64,000 nucleotides of DNA from Enterobacter ludwigii (GCF_001750725.1 NZ_CP017279.1:682001-746000), one strand, 5' to 3'; counted from the stretch's first letter, positions 1-9,019 are shown. A program made the numbers and translations. The notes: generated by a model from the sequence alone, not told the origin.

Positions 1-473
1 ATTTACAGGTCGTTCCAACACTGGATACGTTACGTCAATGGCTCGATGATGCCGGTATCACTTTCTTTGAATGTGATTCCTGCCAGGCGCTGCATTTGCC
101 TCATATGCAAAATTTCGATGGTATTTTCGATGCCAAAATCGATCTCATTAACGACGTGATCCTCTTCTCTGCGCTGGCCGAAGTGAAACCGTCTGCGCTG
201 CTGGCACTGGCCTCTGACCTGTCGGCCATCAACGCCAATTCTTTGACGGTGAAAGCATTTCTCGATATACAGGATGATAATCTGCCAAAACTGGTCGTTT
301 GCCAGTCTTTATTCTCCGGTGCCGGCCTCTCTTTCAAGCAGTTCTCCTGGTTTATGCGCTTGAGTGAAGAGCAAATTTCGATGGTAATGATGGAAGCCAA
401 TGCGCACCATTTGCTGTATAGCGCGGAAGATGATGCAGAGAATAATGATGCATCTCCCAATTTTCTTCACTAA
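1..473 (+). CDS. ybjN: YbjN family protein, 5' end cut by the window
   Basis: The frame is open from base 3 to the TAA at 471-473, giving about 156 residues. It aligns from near its first residue (VVPTLDTLRQWLDDAG) with E. coli YbjN of 158 residues, so only a few N-terminal codons lie outside the window. YbjN is a conserved enterobacterial protein of the YbjN/DUF1790 type, reported as a regulator affecting motility and stress traits; its biochemical activity is not established. It has no signal peptide or membrane segment and should be cytoplasmic. Its position directly before potF is as in E. coli. The last 20 residues are acidic and variable, ending NFLH. Confidence 0.9.
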   Translation, partial: LQVVPTLDTLRQWLDDAGITFFECDSCQALHLPHMQNFDGIFDAKIDLINDVILFSALAEVKPSALLALASDLSAINANSLTVKAFLDIQDDNLPKLVVCQSLFSGAGLSFKQFSWFMRLSEEQISMVMMEANAHHLLYSAEDDAENNDASPNFLH

Positions 474-824
474 GCCTGTCTGACTTTTGCGCAGTCGCTG
501 CCATAGCGGCTGCATAACGCCATTTTTTCTGCTGCTTTTAACCTTTCTTTAAAGAATTTTTCACCTCCCCAAACGCCATTTCGGCTTATCACGTAGACAT
601 AACCTGCATAAAAAATTGATAAAAGGCGTTTTTTCGTCTGGGCTATAGCCGGAGACACGGGCTACAGTTATTCTTGCGATGCTTAAAAAAGCGAGCGGAT
701 CCTGCCGGGTAAAGAGGTTTCTTTTTATTTCGTGCAGAGCGACAAACTATGCATGATTATTGCATATCTTCAGATTGCACAGTTTTAGTTCGTTTGTTAA
801 CGAGCTTTCAGAAGGAATAACGAT
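474..824. other. ybjN-potF intergenic region, 351 bp
   Basis: There is no credible gene here. The stretch holds a possible ybjN terminator hairpin (491-513), an AT-rich central part, and the promoter and ribosome-binding region of potF. An AGAAGGAA Shine-Dalgarno sequence lies just before the potF ATG. I could not assign -35/-10 boxes with confidence. Confidence 0.6.
491..528 (+). terminator. possible ybjN terminator
   Basis: A 9-bp stem with one G-U pair (GCAGTCGCT / AGCGGCTGC, loop GCCAT) lies about 18 bases after the ybjN stop. A T6 run follows only after a 9-base gap, so this is an imperfect intrinsic terminator. Confidence 0.35.
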
Positions 825-1937
825 ATGATCGCCTTGAATAAAAAATGGTTATCGGGTCTGGTTGCGGGTGCTCTGATGGCCGTCTCTGCCGGCACGCTCG
901 CTGCGGAACAAAAAACGCTGCACGTTTATAACTGGTCTGACTATATCGCGCCGGATACCGTCGCTAATTTCGAAAAAGAGACCGGCATTAAAGTGGTCTA
1001 TGACGTTTTCGATTCCAACGAAGTGCTGGAAGGGAAACTGATGGCGGGCAGTACCGGTTTTGACCTGGTGGTACCTTCCGCAAGCTTCCTTGAGCGTCAG
1101 CTGACGGCAGGTGTCTTCCAGCCGCTTGATAAGAGCAAATTACCGAACTGGAAAAACCTCGATCCGGAAGTGCTTAAGCTGGTCGCCAAGCATGACCCGG
1201 ACAACAAATACGCGATGCCGTATCTGTGGGCGACCACCGGTATTGGCTATAACGTCGATAAAGTCAAAGCGGTGCTGGGTAAAGATGTCAAACTCGACAG
1301 CTGGGACGTGGTACTGAAGCCGGAAAACCTTGAGAAGCTGAAAAGCTGCGGCGTCTCTTTCCTGGATGCGCCAGAAGAGATTTTCGCCACCGTGCTGAAC
1401 TACCTGGGCAAAGATCCTAACAGCAGCAAGGCCGATGATTACACCGGCCCGGCAACCGATCTGCTGCTGAAGCTGCGTCCGAACATTCGTTACTTCCACT
1501 CCTCGCAGTACATCAACGACCTGGCAAACGGCGACATCTGCGTGGCGATTGGCTGGGCAGGGGACGTATGGCAGGCGGCTAACCGCGCCAAAGAAGCCAA
1601 AAACGGCGTGAATGTTTCCTACTTCATTCCAAAAGAGGGCGCGCTGGCGTTCTTCGACGTCTTTGCCATGCCGGCTGATGCGAAAAACAAAGACGAAGCT
1701 TACCAGTTCCTTAACTACCTGATGCGTCCGGAAGTCATCGCGCATATCAGCGATCACGTCTACTACGCTAACGGCAACAAGGCCTCTGTGCCGCTGGTCA
1801 GCGAAGAGATCCGCAATAACCCGGCTATCTATCCGCCGGCGGATGTGTTTGCCAAGCTGTTCACCCTGAAAGTTCAGGATCCAAAAATTGACCGCGTGCG
1901 TACCCGTGCGTGGACCAAAGTGAAAAGCGGTAAATAA
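825..1937 (+). CDS. potF: PotF, periplasmic putrescine-binding protein
   Basis: The 370-residue protein has the length of E. coli PotF and is the substrate-binding component of the PotFGHI putrescine ABC importer. It starts with a classic Sec signal (basic start, hydrophobic core from about residue 9, Ala-Ala cleavage near residue 26) followed by LHVYNWSDYIAP, the typical start of polyamine-binding proteins of the PotD/PotF family. It should bind putrescine in the periplasm and deliver it to PotH/PotI. The ATG is preceded by a strong AGAAGGAA Shine-Dalgarno. It is first in a pot operon in the E. coli order, but 143 bp with two REP palindromes separate it from potG, which would let the abundant binding protein be expressed above the membrane components. 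Confidence 0.97.
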   Translation: MIALNKKWLSGLVAGALMAVSAGTLAAEQKTLHVYNWSDYIAPDTVANFEKETGIKVVYDVFDSNEVLEGKLMAGSTGFDLVVPSASFLERQLTAGVFQPLDKSKLPNWKNLDPEVLKLVAKHDPDNKYAMPYLWATTGIGYNVDKVKAVLGKDVKLDSWDVVLKPENLEKLKSCGVSFLDAPEEIFATVLNYLGKDPNSSKADDYTGPATDLLLKLRPNIRYFHSSQYINDLANGDICVAIGWAGDVWQAANRAKEAKNGVNVSYFIPKEGALAFFDVFAMPADAKNKDEAYQFLNYLMRPEVIAHISDHVYYANGNKASVPLVSEEIRNNPAIYPPADVFAKLFTLKVQDPKIDRVRTRAWTKVKSGK

Positions 1938-1954
1938 CGGCGTCCGGTACGGTT

Positions 1955-2023
1955 GCCCGGTGGCGAAAACGCTCACCGGGCCTGCTAAACCCGTCGGTCG
2001 GGCTGGCGTGAGCGCCGCCCGAC
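1955..2023. repeat. pair of REP-like palindromes between potF and potG (BIME)
   Basis: Two GC-rich imperfect palindromes lie in tandem: 1955-1981 (arms GCCCGGTG and CACCGGGC) and 1997-2023 (arms GTCGGGC and GCCCGAC around GGCGTGAGCGCC-type sequence). Their composition and pairing fit enterobacterial REP/BIME elements. A third small hairpin (CGCACC/GGTGCG) follows at 2028-2044. Such elements within operons can stabilise upstream mRNA or attenuate downstream expression. Confidence 0.75.
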
Positions 2024-2080
2024 GATGCGCACCCTGATGGTGCGTTTGCACCAGTTTTGATTTCTGCCGGAGAGCACCCC

Positions 2081-3214
2081 GTGAATGACGCGATCCCCCG
2101 CCCGCAGGCGAAAGTCCGTAAAGCGCTGACCCCGCTTCTTGAAATTCGTAACCTCACCAAATCTTTCGATGGTCAGCATGCCGTGGACGACGTCAGCCTG
2201 ACTATCTACAAAGGTGAAATTTTTGCCCTTCTGGGCGCATCTGGCTGCGGTAAATCGACCCTGCTGCGTATGCTGGCCGGTTTTGAACAGCCTACCGCCG
2301 GGCAAATCATGCTGGATGGTGTCGATCTTTCCCGCGTGCCGCCGTATCAGCGCCCGATAAACATGATGTTCCAGTCTTACGCGCTCTTCCCGCATATGAC
2401 GGTGGAGCAGAATATCGCCTTTGGTCTTAAGCAGGACAAACTGCCGAAAGCCGAAATCACCGCCCGCGTGGCGGAGATGCTCAGCCTGGTGCACATGCAG
2501 GAGTTCGCGAAGCGTAAACCGCATCAGCTCTCTGGTGGCCAGCGTCAGCGCGTGGCGCTGGCCAGAAGCCTGGCGAAACGGCCAAAGCTGCTGCTCCTCG
2601 ATGAACCGATGGGTGCCCTGGATAAAAAACTGCGTGACCGTATGCAGCTGGAAGTGGTGGATATCCTTGAGCGCGTGGGGGTGACCTGCGTGATGGTTAC
2701 CCACGACCAGGAAGAGGCGATGACCATGGCCGGGCGTATTGCGATCATGAACCGCGGTAAGTTCGTACAGATTGGCGAGCCGGAAGAGATTTATGAGCAT
2801 CCGACCACCCGCTACAGCGCGGAGTTCATCGGGTCGGTCAACGTTTTCGAAGGGCTGCTGAAATCGCGCGAGGATGACGGGCTGGTGATTGAGTCGCCGG
2901 GGCTGCAGCACCCGCTTAAGGTCGATCCGGATAGCTCGGTGGTGGATAACGTGCCGGTGTATGTCGCGCTCCGCCCGGAGAAAATCATGCTGTGTGAAGA
3001 TCCGCCGGCCGATGGCTTTAACTTCGCCGTCGGGGAAGTGGTGCACATTGCTTACCTGGGCGACCTCTCCATCTACCATGTGCGTCTGAAAAGCGGGCAG
3101 ATGCTCAGCGCCCAGCTGCAGAACGAACATCGTTATCGCAAGGGACAGCCGACCTGGGGCGACGAAGTGCGCCTGTGCTGGGATGCGGACAGTTGTGTAG
3201 TGCTGACGGTATAA
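2081..3214 (+). CDS. potG: PotG, putrescine importer ATPase
   Basis: From the GTG at 2081 the protein has 377 residues, the length of E. coli PotG, and begins MNDAIPRPQ as there. GGAGAG lies 7 bases before the GTG, while the upstream in-frame ATG at 2057 adds eight unconserved residues. It is a cytoplasmic ABC ATPase with a Walker A motif GASGCGKST (about residues 52-60), the signature LSGGQRQR, Walker B LLLLDEP and a C-terminal regulatory TOBE-type domain (about 290-377). It powers putrescine import through PotH and PotI. It is followed 10 bp later by potH. Confidence 0.97.
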   Translation: MNDAIPRPQAKVRKALTPLLEIRNLTKSFDGQHAVDDVSLTIYKGEIFALLGASGCGKSTLLRMLAGFEQPTAGQIMLDGVDLSRVPPYQRPINMMFQSYALFPHMTVEQNIAFGLKQDKLPKAEITARVAEMLSLVHMQEFAKRKPHQLSGGQRQRVALARSLAKRPKLLLLDEPMGALDKKLRDRMQLEVVDILERVGVTCVMVTHDQEEAMTMAGRIAIMNRGKFVQIGEPEEIYEHPTTRYSAEFIGSVNVFEGLLKSREDDGLVIESPGLQHPLKVDPDSSVVDNVPVYVALRPEKIMLCEDPPADGFNFAVGEVVHIAYLGDLSIYHVRLKSGQMLSAQLQNEHRYRKGQPTWGDEVRLCWDADSCVVLTV

Positions 3215-3224
3215 GGAGCGGATA

Positions 3225-4178
3225 ATGAGTACGTTAGAACCTCCAGCCCGCGTTGAAAAACCGGGTGGCTTCGCGCACTGGCTGGCGCGTATGCAGATGA
3301 ACCACGGACGCAAGCTGGTGATTGCCATGCCTTACGTGTGGCTGATCCTGCTGTTCCTGCTGCCGTTCCTGATTGTTTTTAAGATAAGCCTGGCGGAAAT
3401 GGCGCGGGCGATCCCGCCCTATACCAACCTGCTGGACTGGGCTGACGGACAGCTGACGCTGACCCTTAACCTCGGCAATTTCCTGCAGTTGACGGAAGAT
3501 CCGCTCTATTTCGAAGCATATCTGCAGTCGTTGCAGGTGGCGGCGATCTCGACGATCTGCTGTTTGCTGCTGGGCTACCCGCTGGCATGGGCCGTGGCGC
3601 ACAGTAAATCGTCGACGCGCAACATTCTGCTGTTGCTGGTGATCCTGCCGTCATGGACCTCGTTCCTGATCCGCGTCTACGCGTGGATGGGGATCCTGAA
3701 AAACAACGGCGTGCTGAATAACTTCCTGATGTGGCTTGGGGTTATCGATCAGCCCCTGACGATCCTGCATACCAATCTCGCGGTCTATATCGGGATTGTT
3801 TACGCCTATCTGCCATTTATGGTGCTGCCAATTTATACGGCGCTGACGCGTATCGATTATTCGCTGGTGGAAGCATCGCTTGACCTTGGTGCCCGCCCGC
3901 TTAAAACCTTCTTCAGCGTTATCGTTCCGTTGACCCGGGGCGGCATTATTGCCGGGTCGATGCTGGTCTTTATCCCGGCGGTAGGGGAGTTTGTGATCCC
4001 GGAACTGCTCGGTGGCCCGGACAGCATCATGATTGGGCGTGTGCTGTGGCAGGAGTTCTTTAATAACCGCGACTGGCCTGTGGCGTCTGCGGTGGCGATC
4101 GTGATGTTGCTCCTGCTGATCGTACCGATCATGTGGTTCCACAAACATCAGCAGAAACAGATGGGAGACCACGGATGA
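3225..4178 (+). CDS. potH: PotH, putrescine importer permease
   Basis: The 317-residue inner-membrane permease matches E. coli PotH in length. It has about six hydrophobic helices, the first around residues 35-58, and the EAA loop signature of ABC permeases (EASLDLGARPLKTF near residue 222) that docks PotG. With PotI it forms the transmembrane channel for putrescine. An AAGGAG Shine-Dalgarno precedes the ATG. The stop overlaps the potI start (ATGA), so translation is probably coupled. Confidence 0.97.
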   Translation: MSTLEPPARVEKPGGFAHWLARMQMNHGRKLVIAMPYVWLILLFLLPFLIVFKISLAEMARAIPPYTNLLDWADGQLTLTLNLGNFLQLTEDPLYFEAYLQSLQVAAISTICCLLLGYPLAWAVAHSKSSTRNILLLLVILPSWTSFLIRVYAWMGILKNNGVLNNFLMWLGVIDQPLTILHTNLAVYIGIVYAYLPFMVLPIYTALTRIDYSLVEASLDLGARPLKTFFSVIVPLTRGGIIAGSMLVFIPAVGEFVIPELLGGPDSIMIGRVLWQEFFNNRDWPVASAVAIVMLLLLIVPIMWFHKHQQKQMGDHG

Positions 4179-5020
4179 ACAACTTACCGGTAGTGCGCTC
4201 CCCGTGGCGAATTGCCATCCTGGTGATTGGCTTTACTTTCCTGTATGCACCCATGTTGATGTTGGTGATCTACTCGTTCAACAGCTCCAAACTGGTAACG
4301 GTATGGGCCGGCTGGTCGACGCGCTGGTACGGCGAATTGTTCCATGATGACGCGATGATGAGCGCGGTGGGGCTGAGCCTGACCATCGCCGCGCTGGCGG
4401 CCACGATGGCCTCCGTGCTGGGGACCATTGCCGCGCTGGTGATGGTGCGCTTCGGGCGTTTTCGGGGATCGAACGGCTTTGCCTTTATGATCACCGCGCC
4501 GCTGGTTATGCCAGACGTTATCACTGGTCTGGCGCTGCTGCTGCTGTTCGTGGCCCTGGCGCATGCCATTGGCTGGCCGGCAGATCGCGGCATGCTCACC
4601 ATCTGGCTGGCGCACGTCACCTTCTGTACCGCGTACGTGGCGGTGGTTATCTCTTCGCGTTTGCGCGAGCTGGACCGCTCCATTGAAGAGGCGGCGATGG
4701 ATCTCGGTGCGACGCCGCTAAAGGTCTTCTTCATCATCACGCTGCCGATGATTATGCCGGCCGTGATCTCCGGCTGGCTGCTGGCGTTTACGCTGTCGCT
4801 CGACGATCTGGTTATCGCCAGCTTTGTCTCAGGACCGGGCGCGACGACGCTGCCTATGCTGGTCTTCTCCAGCGTACGCATGGGGGTCAATCCGGAGATT
4901 AACGCCCTGGCCTCGATTATCCTCGGGGTGGTCGGAATTGTCGGATTTATCGCCTGGTATTTGATGGCGCGCGCGGAAAAACAACGTGTGCGTGATATCC
5001 AGCGTGCAAGACGCGGCTGA
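4175..5020 (+). CDS. potI: PotI, putrescine importer permease
   Basis: Starting at the ATG that overlaps the potH stop, the protein has 281 residues, as in E. coli PotI (MNNLPVVRSPW). A longer in-frame start upstream would lie inside potH and is not conserved. It has about six transmembrane helices and the EAA motif EEAAMDLGATPLKVF near residue 169. It pairs with PotH as the second permease subunit. A strong intrinsic terminator 22 bp after the stop ends the operon. Confidence 0.97.
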   Translation: MNNLPVVRSPWRIAILVIGFTFLYAPMLMLVIYSFNSSKLVTVWAGWSTRWYGELFHDDAMMSAVGLSLTIAALAATMASVLGTIAALVMVRFGRFRGSNGFAFMITAPLVMPDVITGLALLLLFVALAHAIGWPADRGMLTIWLAHVTFCTAYVAVVISSRLRELDRSIEEAAMDLGATPLKVFFIITLPMIMPAVISGWLLAFTLSLDDLVIASFVSGPGATTLPMLVFSSVRMGVNPEINALASIILGVVGIVGFIAWYLMARAEKQRVRDIQRARRG

Positions 5021-5042
5021 AGGATTTAAAATTTCCAGTGAT

Positions 5043-5070
5043 GTGCCGCGCATGACGCGGCACTGTTTTT
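5043..5070 (+). terminator. intrinsic terminator of the pot operon
   Basis: A perfect 8-bp stem (GTGCCGCG / CGCGGCAC) with a CATGA loop is followed by TGTTTTT, 22 bp after the potI stop. Confidence 0.82.
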
Positions 5071-5085
5071 CAGGGAAGTAAAACA

Positions 5086-5559
5086 TTGGGATTATTAAAA
5101 AAATCACGTCTTACGCACGCTCGTCCAAACGTTCCTGCACTGGTGCAGGTGGCGGCGCTCGCTATTATTATGATCCGCTGTCTTGATGTGCTGATGATCC
5201 TTAACACCCTGGGTGTGCGCGGTATGGCTGAATTCATTCACCGCAGCGTACAGACGTGGAACCTGACGCTGGTCTTTTTGAGCAGCCTGGTACTGGTGTT
5301 TATCGAGATTTACTGCGCATTTTCGCTGGTCAGAGGACGCAACTGGGCGCGCTGGGTCTATTTGCTGACGCAAATTACGGCGGCGAGCTATCTGTGGGCC
5401 GCCTCGCTGGGGTATGGCTATCCGGAACTGTTCAGCATTGCGGGTGGATCAAAACGCGAGATTTTGCACGCGCTGTTTTTGCAAAAACTCCCGGATATGC
5501 TGGTGCTGTTCTTCCTGTTCGTGCCTGCTTCCAGTCGGCGGTTCTTCCAGCTGCAATAA
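5086..5559 (+). CDS. ybjO: YbjO, small inner-membrane protein
   Basis: The 157-residue product is similar along its length to E. coli YbjO (162 residues; DUF2593), shared segments including NVPALVQVAALAIIMIR and ASYLWAASLGYGYPELFS. It has about four hydrophobic segments and no recognised catalytic motif, and its function is unknown. Translation appears to begin at a TTG (5086) preceded by AGGGAAG; I see no suitable ATG. It sits behind the pot terminator, so it probably has its own promoter, and ends 40 bp before rlmC. Confidence 0.88.
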   Translation: MGLLKKSRLTHARPNVPALVQVAALAIIMIRCLDVLMILNTLGVRGMAEFIHRSVQTWNLTLVFLSSLVLVFIEIYCAFSLVRGRNWARWVYLLTQITAASYLWAASLGYGYPELFSIAGGSKREILHALFLQKLPDMLVLFFLFVPASSRRFFQLQ

Positions 5560-5569
5560 TGTGTATAAT
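5541..5569 (+). promoter_or_regulatory. possible rlmC promoter
   Basis: A perfect TATAAT at 5564-5569 lies about 30 bp before the rlmC ATG. The -35 region around 5541-5547 (GTTCTT/TTCTTC) is poor, so this is only suggestive. Confidence 0.35.
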
Positions 5570-5599
5570 CGCAGCCCTCGTGATTCTTAAGGTTTTGAT

Positions 5600-6727
5600 A
5601 TGCAGTGCGCACTCTATGACGCCGGTCGCTGCCGCTCCTGTCAGTGGATAGAACAGCCGGTTTCTCAGCAACTCACCGCCAAAATGGCCGACCTGCAACA
5701 CCTGCTGGCAGACCATGCCGTGGGCGAATGGTGCGCACCCGTCAGCGGGCCGGAGCAGGGCTTTCGTAATAAAGCCAAAATGGTGGTGAGCGGCAGCGTT
5801 GAAAAACCGCTGCTGGGCATGTTGCATCGCGAGGGTACGCCTGAAGATTTAACCGACTGTCCGCTTTATCCCGCCTCGTTCGCCCCGGTCTTTGCTGCGC
5901 TCAAACCGTTTATTGCCCGTGCCGGATTAACGCCCTATAACGTTGCCCGCAAGCGCGGCGAGCTCAAATACCTTCTTCTTACCGAAAGCCAGGTAGACGG
6001 CAGCATGATGCTGCGCTTTGTTCTGCGCTCAGAAGCCAAGGTGGAGCAGCTTCGCGCGGCGTTGCCATGGCTTCAGCAACAGCTTCCGCAGTTAACCGTT
6101 ATCACCGCGAATATTCAGCCGGTGCATATGGCTATCATGGAAGGGGAGCGGGAGATCTTCTTCACCGAACAGCATGCGCTGGCAGAAACGTTCAACGATG
6201 TACCGCTGTGGATCCGTCCGCAAAGCTTCTTCCAGACCAACCCGACCGTCGCGAGTGCGCTTTATGCCACCGCCCGTGACTGGGTGCGGGCGTTAAATAT
6301 CCATCATATGTGGGATCTGTTCTGCGGGGTAGGTGGCTTCGGTCTGCACTGCGCCACGCCAGACATGCAGCTTACCGGGATTGAGATCTCCGCCGAAGCG
6401 ATTGCCTGTGCCAGACAGTCTGCCGCAGAGCTTGGGTTGACCCGGCTGCACTTCCAGGCGCTGGACTCCACGCAGTTCGCGACGGGGCAGGACAATGTGC
6501 CTGAACTGGTGCTGGTGAACCCGCCGCGCCGGGGCATCGGGAAAGTGCTGTGCGACTATCTGAGCCAGATGGCACCGGACTACATCGTCTACTCCAGCTG
6601 CAACGCGCAGACGATGGCAAAAGATATCGCGACGCTGCCGGGCTACCGCATTGAACGCGTCCAGCTGTTCGATATGTTCCCGCATACCGCGCATTATGAA
6701 GTCCTGACGCTACTCGTTAAATCTTAA
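5600..6727 (+). CDS. rlmC: RlmC, 23S rRNA (uracil-747-C5)-methyltransferase
   Basis: This 375-residue protein has the same length as E. coli RlmC (RumB), which uses S-adenosylmethionine to make m5U747 in 23S rRNA. The four cysteines for the family's iron-sulphur cluster are present (C3, C11, C14 and C87). The methyltransferase domain includes the SAM-binding [10 protein letters not shown] segment (about 238-247), the NPPRRG motif and the catalytic-cysteine motif YSSCNAQTM near residue 334. The gene is intact and highly conserved. It is followed 71 bp later by a two-component system that is absent here in E. coli K-12. Confidence 0.97.
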   Translation: MQCALYDAGRCRSCQWIEQPVSQQLTAKMADLQHLLADHAVGEWCAPVSGPEQGFRNKAKMVVSGSVEKPLLGMLHREGTPEDLTDCPLYPASFAPVFAALKPFIARAGLTPYNVARKRGELKYLLLTESQVDGSMMLRFVLRSEAKVEQLRAALPWLQQQLPQLTVITANIQPVHMAIMEGEREIFFTEQHALAETFNDVPLWIRPQSFFQTNPTVASALYATARDWVRALNIHHMWDLFCGVGGFGLHCATPDMQLTGIEISAEAIACARQSAAELGLTRLHFQALDSTQFATGQDNVPELVLVNPPRRGIGKVLCDYLSQMAPDYIVYSSCNAQTMAKDIATLPGYRIERVQLFDMFPHTAHYEVLTLLVKS

Positions 6728-6798
6728 ACAAAATGTGAACTCTGTCCGCCTGCGAAATCAGGTAAGCTTATCTCATCAGAATTGAAGAAGGCTTACCC

Positions 6799-7503
6799 AT
6801 GAAGCAGATCCTGCTGGTGGAAGATGACCACGATATCGCGGCGCTTCTGCGCCTCAACTTAGAAGATGAAGGCTACGCCATCACCCACGAGCCCGACGGG
6901 AGCGATGCCTTACAGCGCCTCGAGAAGCAGCCGTGGGATGCGGTGATCCTCGATTTAATGCTCCCCAATGTCGACGGTCTGGAGATTTGCCGTCGCATTC
7001 GCCAGATGACCCGCTACCTGCCGGTGATCATCATCAGCGCCCGCAGCAGCGAAACCGACCGCATTACCGGGCTGGAAACCGGGGCGGACGATTATCTGGC
7101 CAAGCCGTTTTCGGTACAGGAGCTGATCGCGCGCATCAAGGCGCTGTTCCGACGCCAGCAGGCGATGGGGCAGGCGCAAAGTGCCGGGAATATTCAGGCT
7201 CACGGCCTGACGCTCGACCCGCTGGCGCGCAGCGTGCTTTTGCACGGCCAGGTGGTGGATCTCACCCCGCGCGAGTTTGAACTGCTGTACTTCTTTGCCC
7301 GTCATCCCGGTGAAGTTTTCTCGCGTCTGGCGCTGCTGGAACAGGTCTGGGGCTATCAGCACGAAGGTTACGAACACACCGTCAACACCCACATTAACCG
7401 CCTGCGCATCAAGATTGAGAAGGACGCCGCCGAGCCGGAGATCATTCGCACCGTCTGGGGCAAAGGCTACAAATTTGCGGAGCCAAACGATGCGCCGCTT
7501 TAG
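6799..7503 (+). CDS. OmpR/PhoB-family response regulator
   Basis: The 234-residue protein has a receiver domain (about 1-120) with the acidic pair ED near residues 8-9, phospho-acceptor D52 (ILDLMLPNVDG) and conserved K102 (AKPF). A winged-helix DNA-binding domain follows (about 135-230; LTPREFELLYFF, VNTHINRLRIKIE, VWGKGYKF). It should be phosphorylated by the kinase encoded next, whose start overlaps its last 14 bases. I do not recognise it as a named E. coli regulator. An AAGAAGG Shine-Dalgarno precedes the ATG. The pair sits between rlmC and artJ, an insertion relative to E. coli K-12, and its stimulus and targets are unknown. Confidence 0.93.
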   Translation: MKQILLVEDDHDIAALLRLNLEDEGYAITHEPDGSDALQRLEKQPWDAVILDLMLPNVDGLEICRRIRQMTRYLPVIIISARSSETDRITGLETGADDYLAKPFSVQELIARIKALFRRQQAMGQAQSAGNIQAHGLTLDPLARSVLLHGQVVDLTPREFELLYFFARHPGEVFSRLALLEQVWGYQHEGYEHTVNTHINRLRIKIEKDAAEPEIIRTVWGKGYKFAEPNDAPL

Positions 7504-8956
7504 CCTGAGCCAGCGCCTGACGCTGCTGTTTATTCTGCTGCTGACGCTTTGTGCGACCATCGCCTGCGCGGTGCAACTTTACAGCACCACGCAGTACGGT
7601 AATGCAATGGTGCAGCGGCTGTCCGGTGGTCTGGCGCAGCAGATTGTCCAGCGGGAACCGATTCTGGATGCGCAGGGCAGGGTTGACCGCCACGCGCTGA
7701 AACCGCTCTTTGACCGGCTGATGACCTTCAATCCAAGCGTCGAACTGTACGTTGTCTCGCCTGATGGCGAACTGCTGGCTGACGCCGCGCCACCGGGGCA
7801 TATCCAGCGGCAAAAAATCGACCTCGGGCCGGTGCAGACTTTCCTCAGTGATGCCGCACGGCCGGTACTGGGCGATGACCCGCGAAGCCAGAACAAAAAG
7901 GTTTTCAGCGCAACGCCGTTGCGTCAGGACGGAGAACTGAAAGGCTATCTGTACATTATTCTGCAGGGCGAAGAGTCAAACGCGCTGGCGGAGATGGCCT
8001 GGCATCAGGCGCTCTGGAGCACCGTCCTGTGGTCATTGATGTGGGTCGCGCTGTTTGGTTTGCTGGCGGGGTTACTGGTCTGGTACTGGGTAACGCGTCC
8101 GGTCAAACGTCTCACGCAGGAAGTGGCCGGGCTGGAGCAGGACAGCATTAGCGCCATTAAGCAGCTGGCGGCGCAGCCTACAGAAACCACGGTAAAGGAT
8201 GAAGTGGCCACGCTGCGCAATACGTTTATCGAGCTGGCCCGTAAAATCACCCTGCAGTGGGATCAACTGGCCGACAGCGATCGTCAGCGCCGGGAGTTTA
8301 TCGCCAATATTTCGCATGATTTACGCACGCCGCTCACCTCCTTGCTGGGCTATCTCGAAACGCTGTCGCTGAAATCCGCGACGCTGACGCCGCAGGAGCA
8401 CCAGCAGTATCTCGCCACGGCGCTGCGGCAGGGGCAGAAAGTGCGTCATCTTTCGCAGCAGCTGTTTGAACTGGCGCGTCTTGAGCACGGCGGCATCAAA
8501 CCGCAGCGCGAGCGTTTTGCCATGGGTGAGCTGATTTCAGATGTGGCGCAGAAATTTGAACTCACGGCCCGCACGCGGGAGGTGAACCTGCGCATTGATG
8601 TACCGGGCCCGTTGCCGCTGGTGAATGCCGATGTCTCGATGATTGAGCGGGTGGTGACTAACCTGCTGGATAACGCGATGCGGCATACGCCGACCGGTGG
8701 AGAGGTCCGTCTGGCGGTCTGGCAGGAGAACGCGCAGCTACAGGTTGAGGTGGCTGATAATGGAACCGGCGTTGATGCTTCTCTTCGCAACGATCTGTTT
8801 GAGCGTCCTTCGGCGTTAAATCCGCAGGCATCACGGGAAAACCGTGGCGGGTTGGGGCTGTTGATTGTGAAACGCATGCTGGAACTGCACGGCGGGGGGA
8901 TCAGGCTGATGGAGTCCACGAACGGGGCTCGTTTTCGCTTCTTTGTTCCACTGTGA
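7490..8956 (+). CDS. membrane sensor histidine kinase
   Basis: The ATG at 7490 overlaps the response regulator gene and gives a 488-residue protein beginning MRRFSLSQRLTLLF; longer in-frame versions would only read the regulator gene out of frame. It has a first transmembrane helix at about 10-28, a periplasmic sensor region (about 30-172), a second helix (about 176-198), a HAMP linker, the H box NISHDLRTPLTS with phospho-acceptor His about 276, the N box NLLDNAMRHT, and G boxes DNGTGV and GGLGLLIVK. It is therefore a complete inner-membrane kinase partnered with the preceding regulator. The periplasmic domain contains no motif I recognise, so the signal is unknown. Confidence 0.93.
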   Translation: MRRFSLSQRLTLLFILLLTLCATIACAVQLYSTTQYGNAMVQRLSGGLAQQIVQREPILDAQGRVDRHALKPLFDRLMTFNPSVELYVVSPDGELLADAAPPGHIQRQKIDLGPVQTFLSDAARPVLGDDPRSQNKKVFSATPLRQDGELKGYLYIILQGEESNALAEMAWHQALWSTVLWSLMWVALFGLLAGLLVWYWVTRPVKRLTQEVAGLEQDSISAIKQLAAQPTETTVKDEVATLRNTFIELARKITLQWDQLADSDRQRREFIANISHDLRTPLTSLLGYLETLSLKSATLTPQEHQQYLATALRQGQKVRHLSQQLFELARLEHGGIKPQRERFAMGELISDVAQKFELTARTREVNLRIDVPGPLPLVNADVSMIERVVTNLLDNAMRHTPTGGEVRLAVWQENAQLQVEVADNGTGVDASLRNDLFERPSALNPQASRENRGGLGLLIVKRMLELHGGGIRLMESTNGARFRFFVPL

Positions 8957-8960
8957 AATT

Positions 8961-9010
8961 GCCGGGTTTGCCCGGCCTACAGACCACCCCCGTAGGCCAG
9001 GCTACCCGAC
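8961..9010. repeat. REP-like element between the kinase gene and artJ
   Basis: A palindrome GCCGGG-TTTG-CCCGGC (8961-8976) followed by CTAC pairs further with GTAGGCC at 8992-8998. The composition is that of enterobacterial REP sequences. It lies between two convergent genes and fills nearly the whole 63-bp gap, so it may also serve to terminate both. Confidence 0.6.
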
Positions 9011-9019
9011 AAAAAGCTA

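Noticed and set aside
1985..3328. 447-codon open frame on the minus strand across potG
   Set aside because: It is antisense to a highly conserved transporter gene, has no signature and no ribosome-binding site. It is a shadow of GC-rich coding DNA.
7277..7489. 71-codon upstream extension of the histidine kinase
   Set aside because: It reads the response regulator gene in another frame. The ATG at 7490 gives a normal membrane-anchored kinase start.
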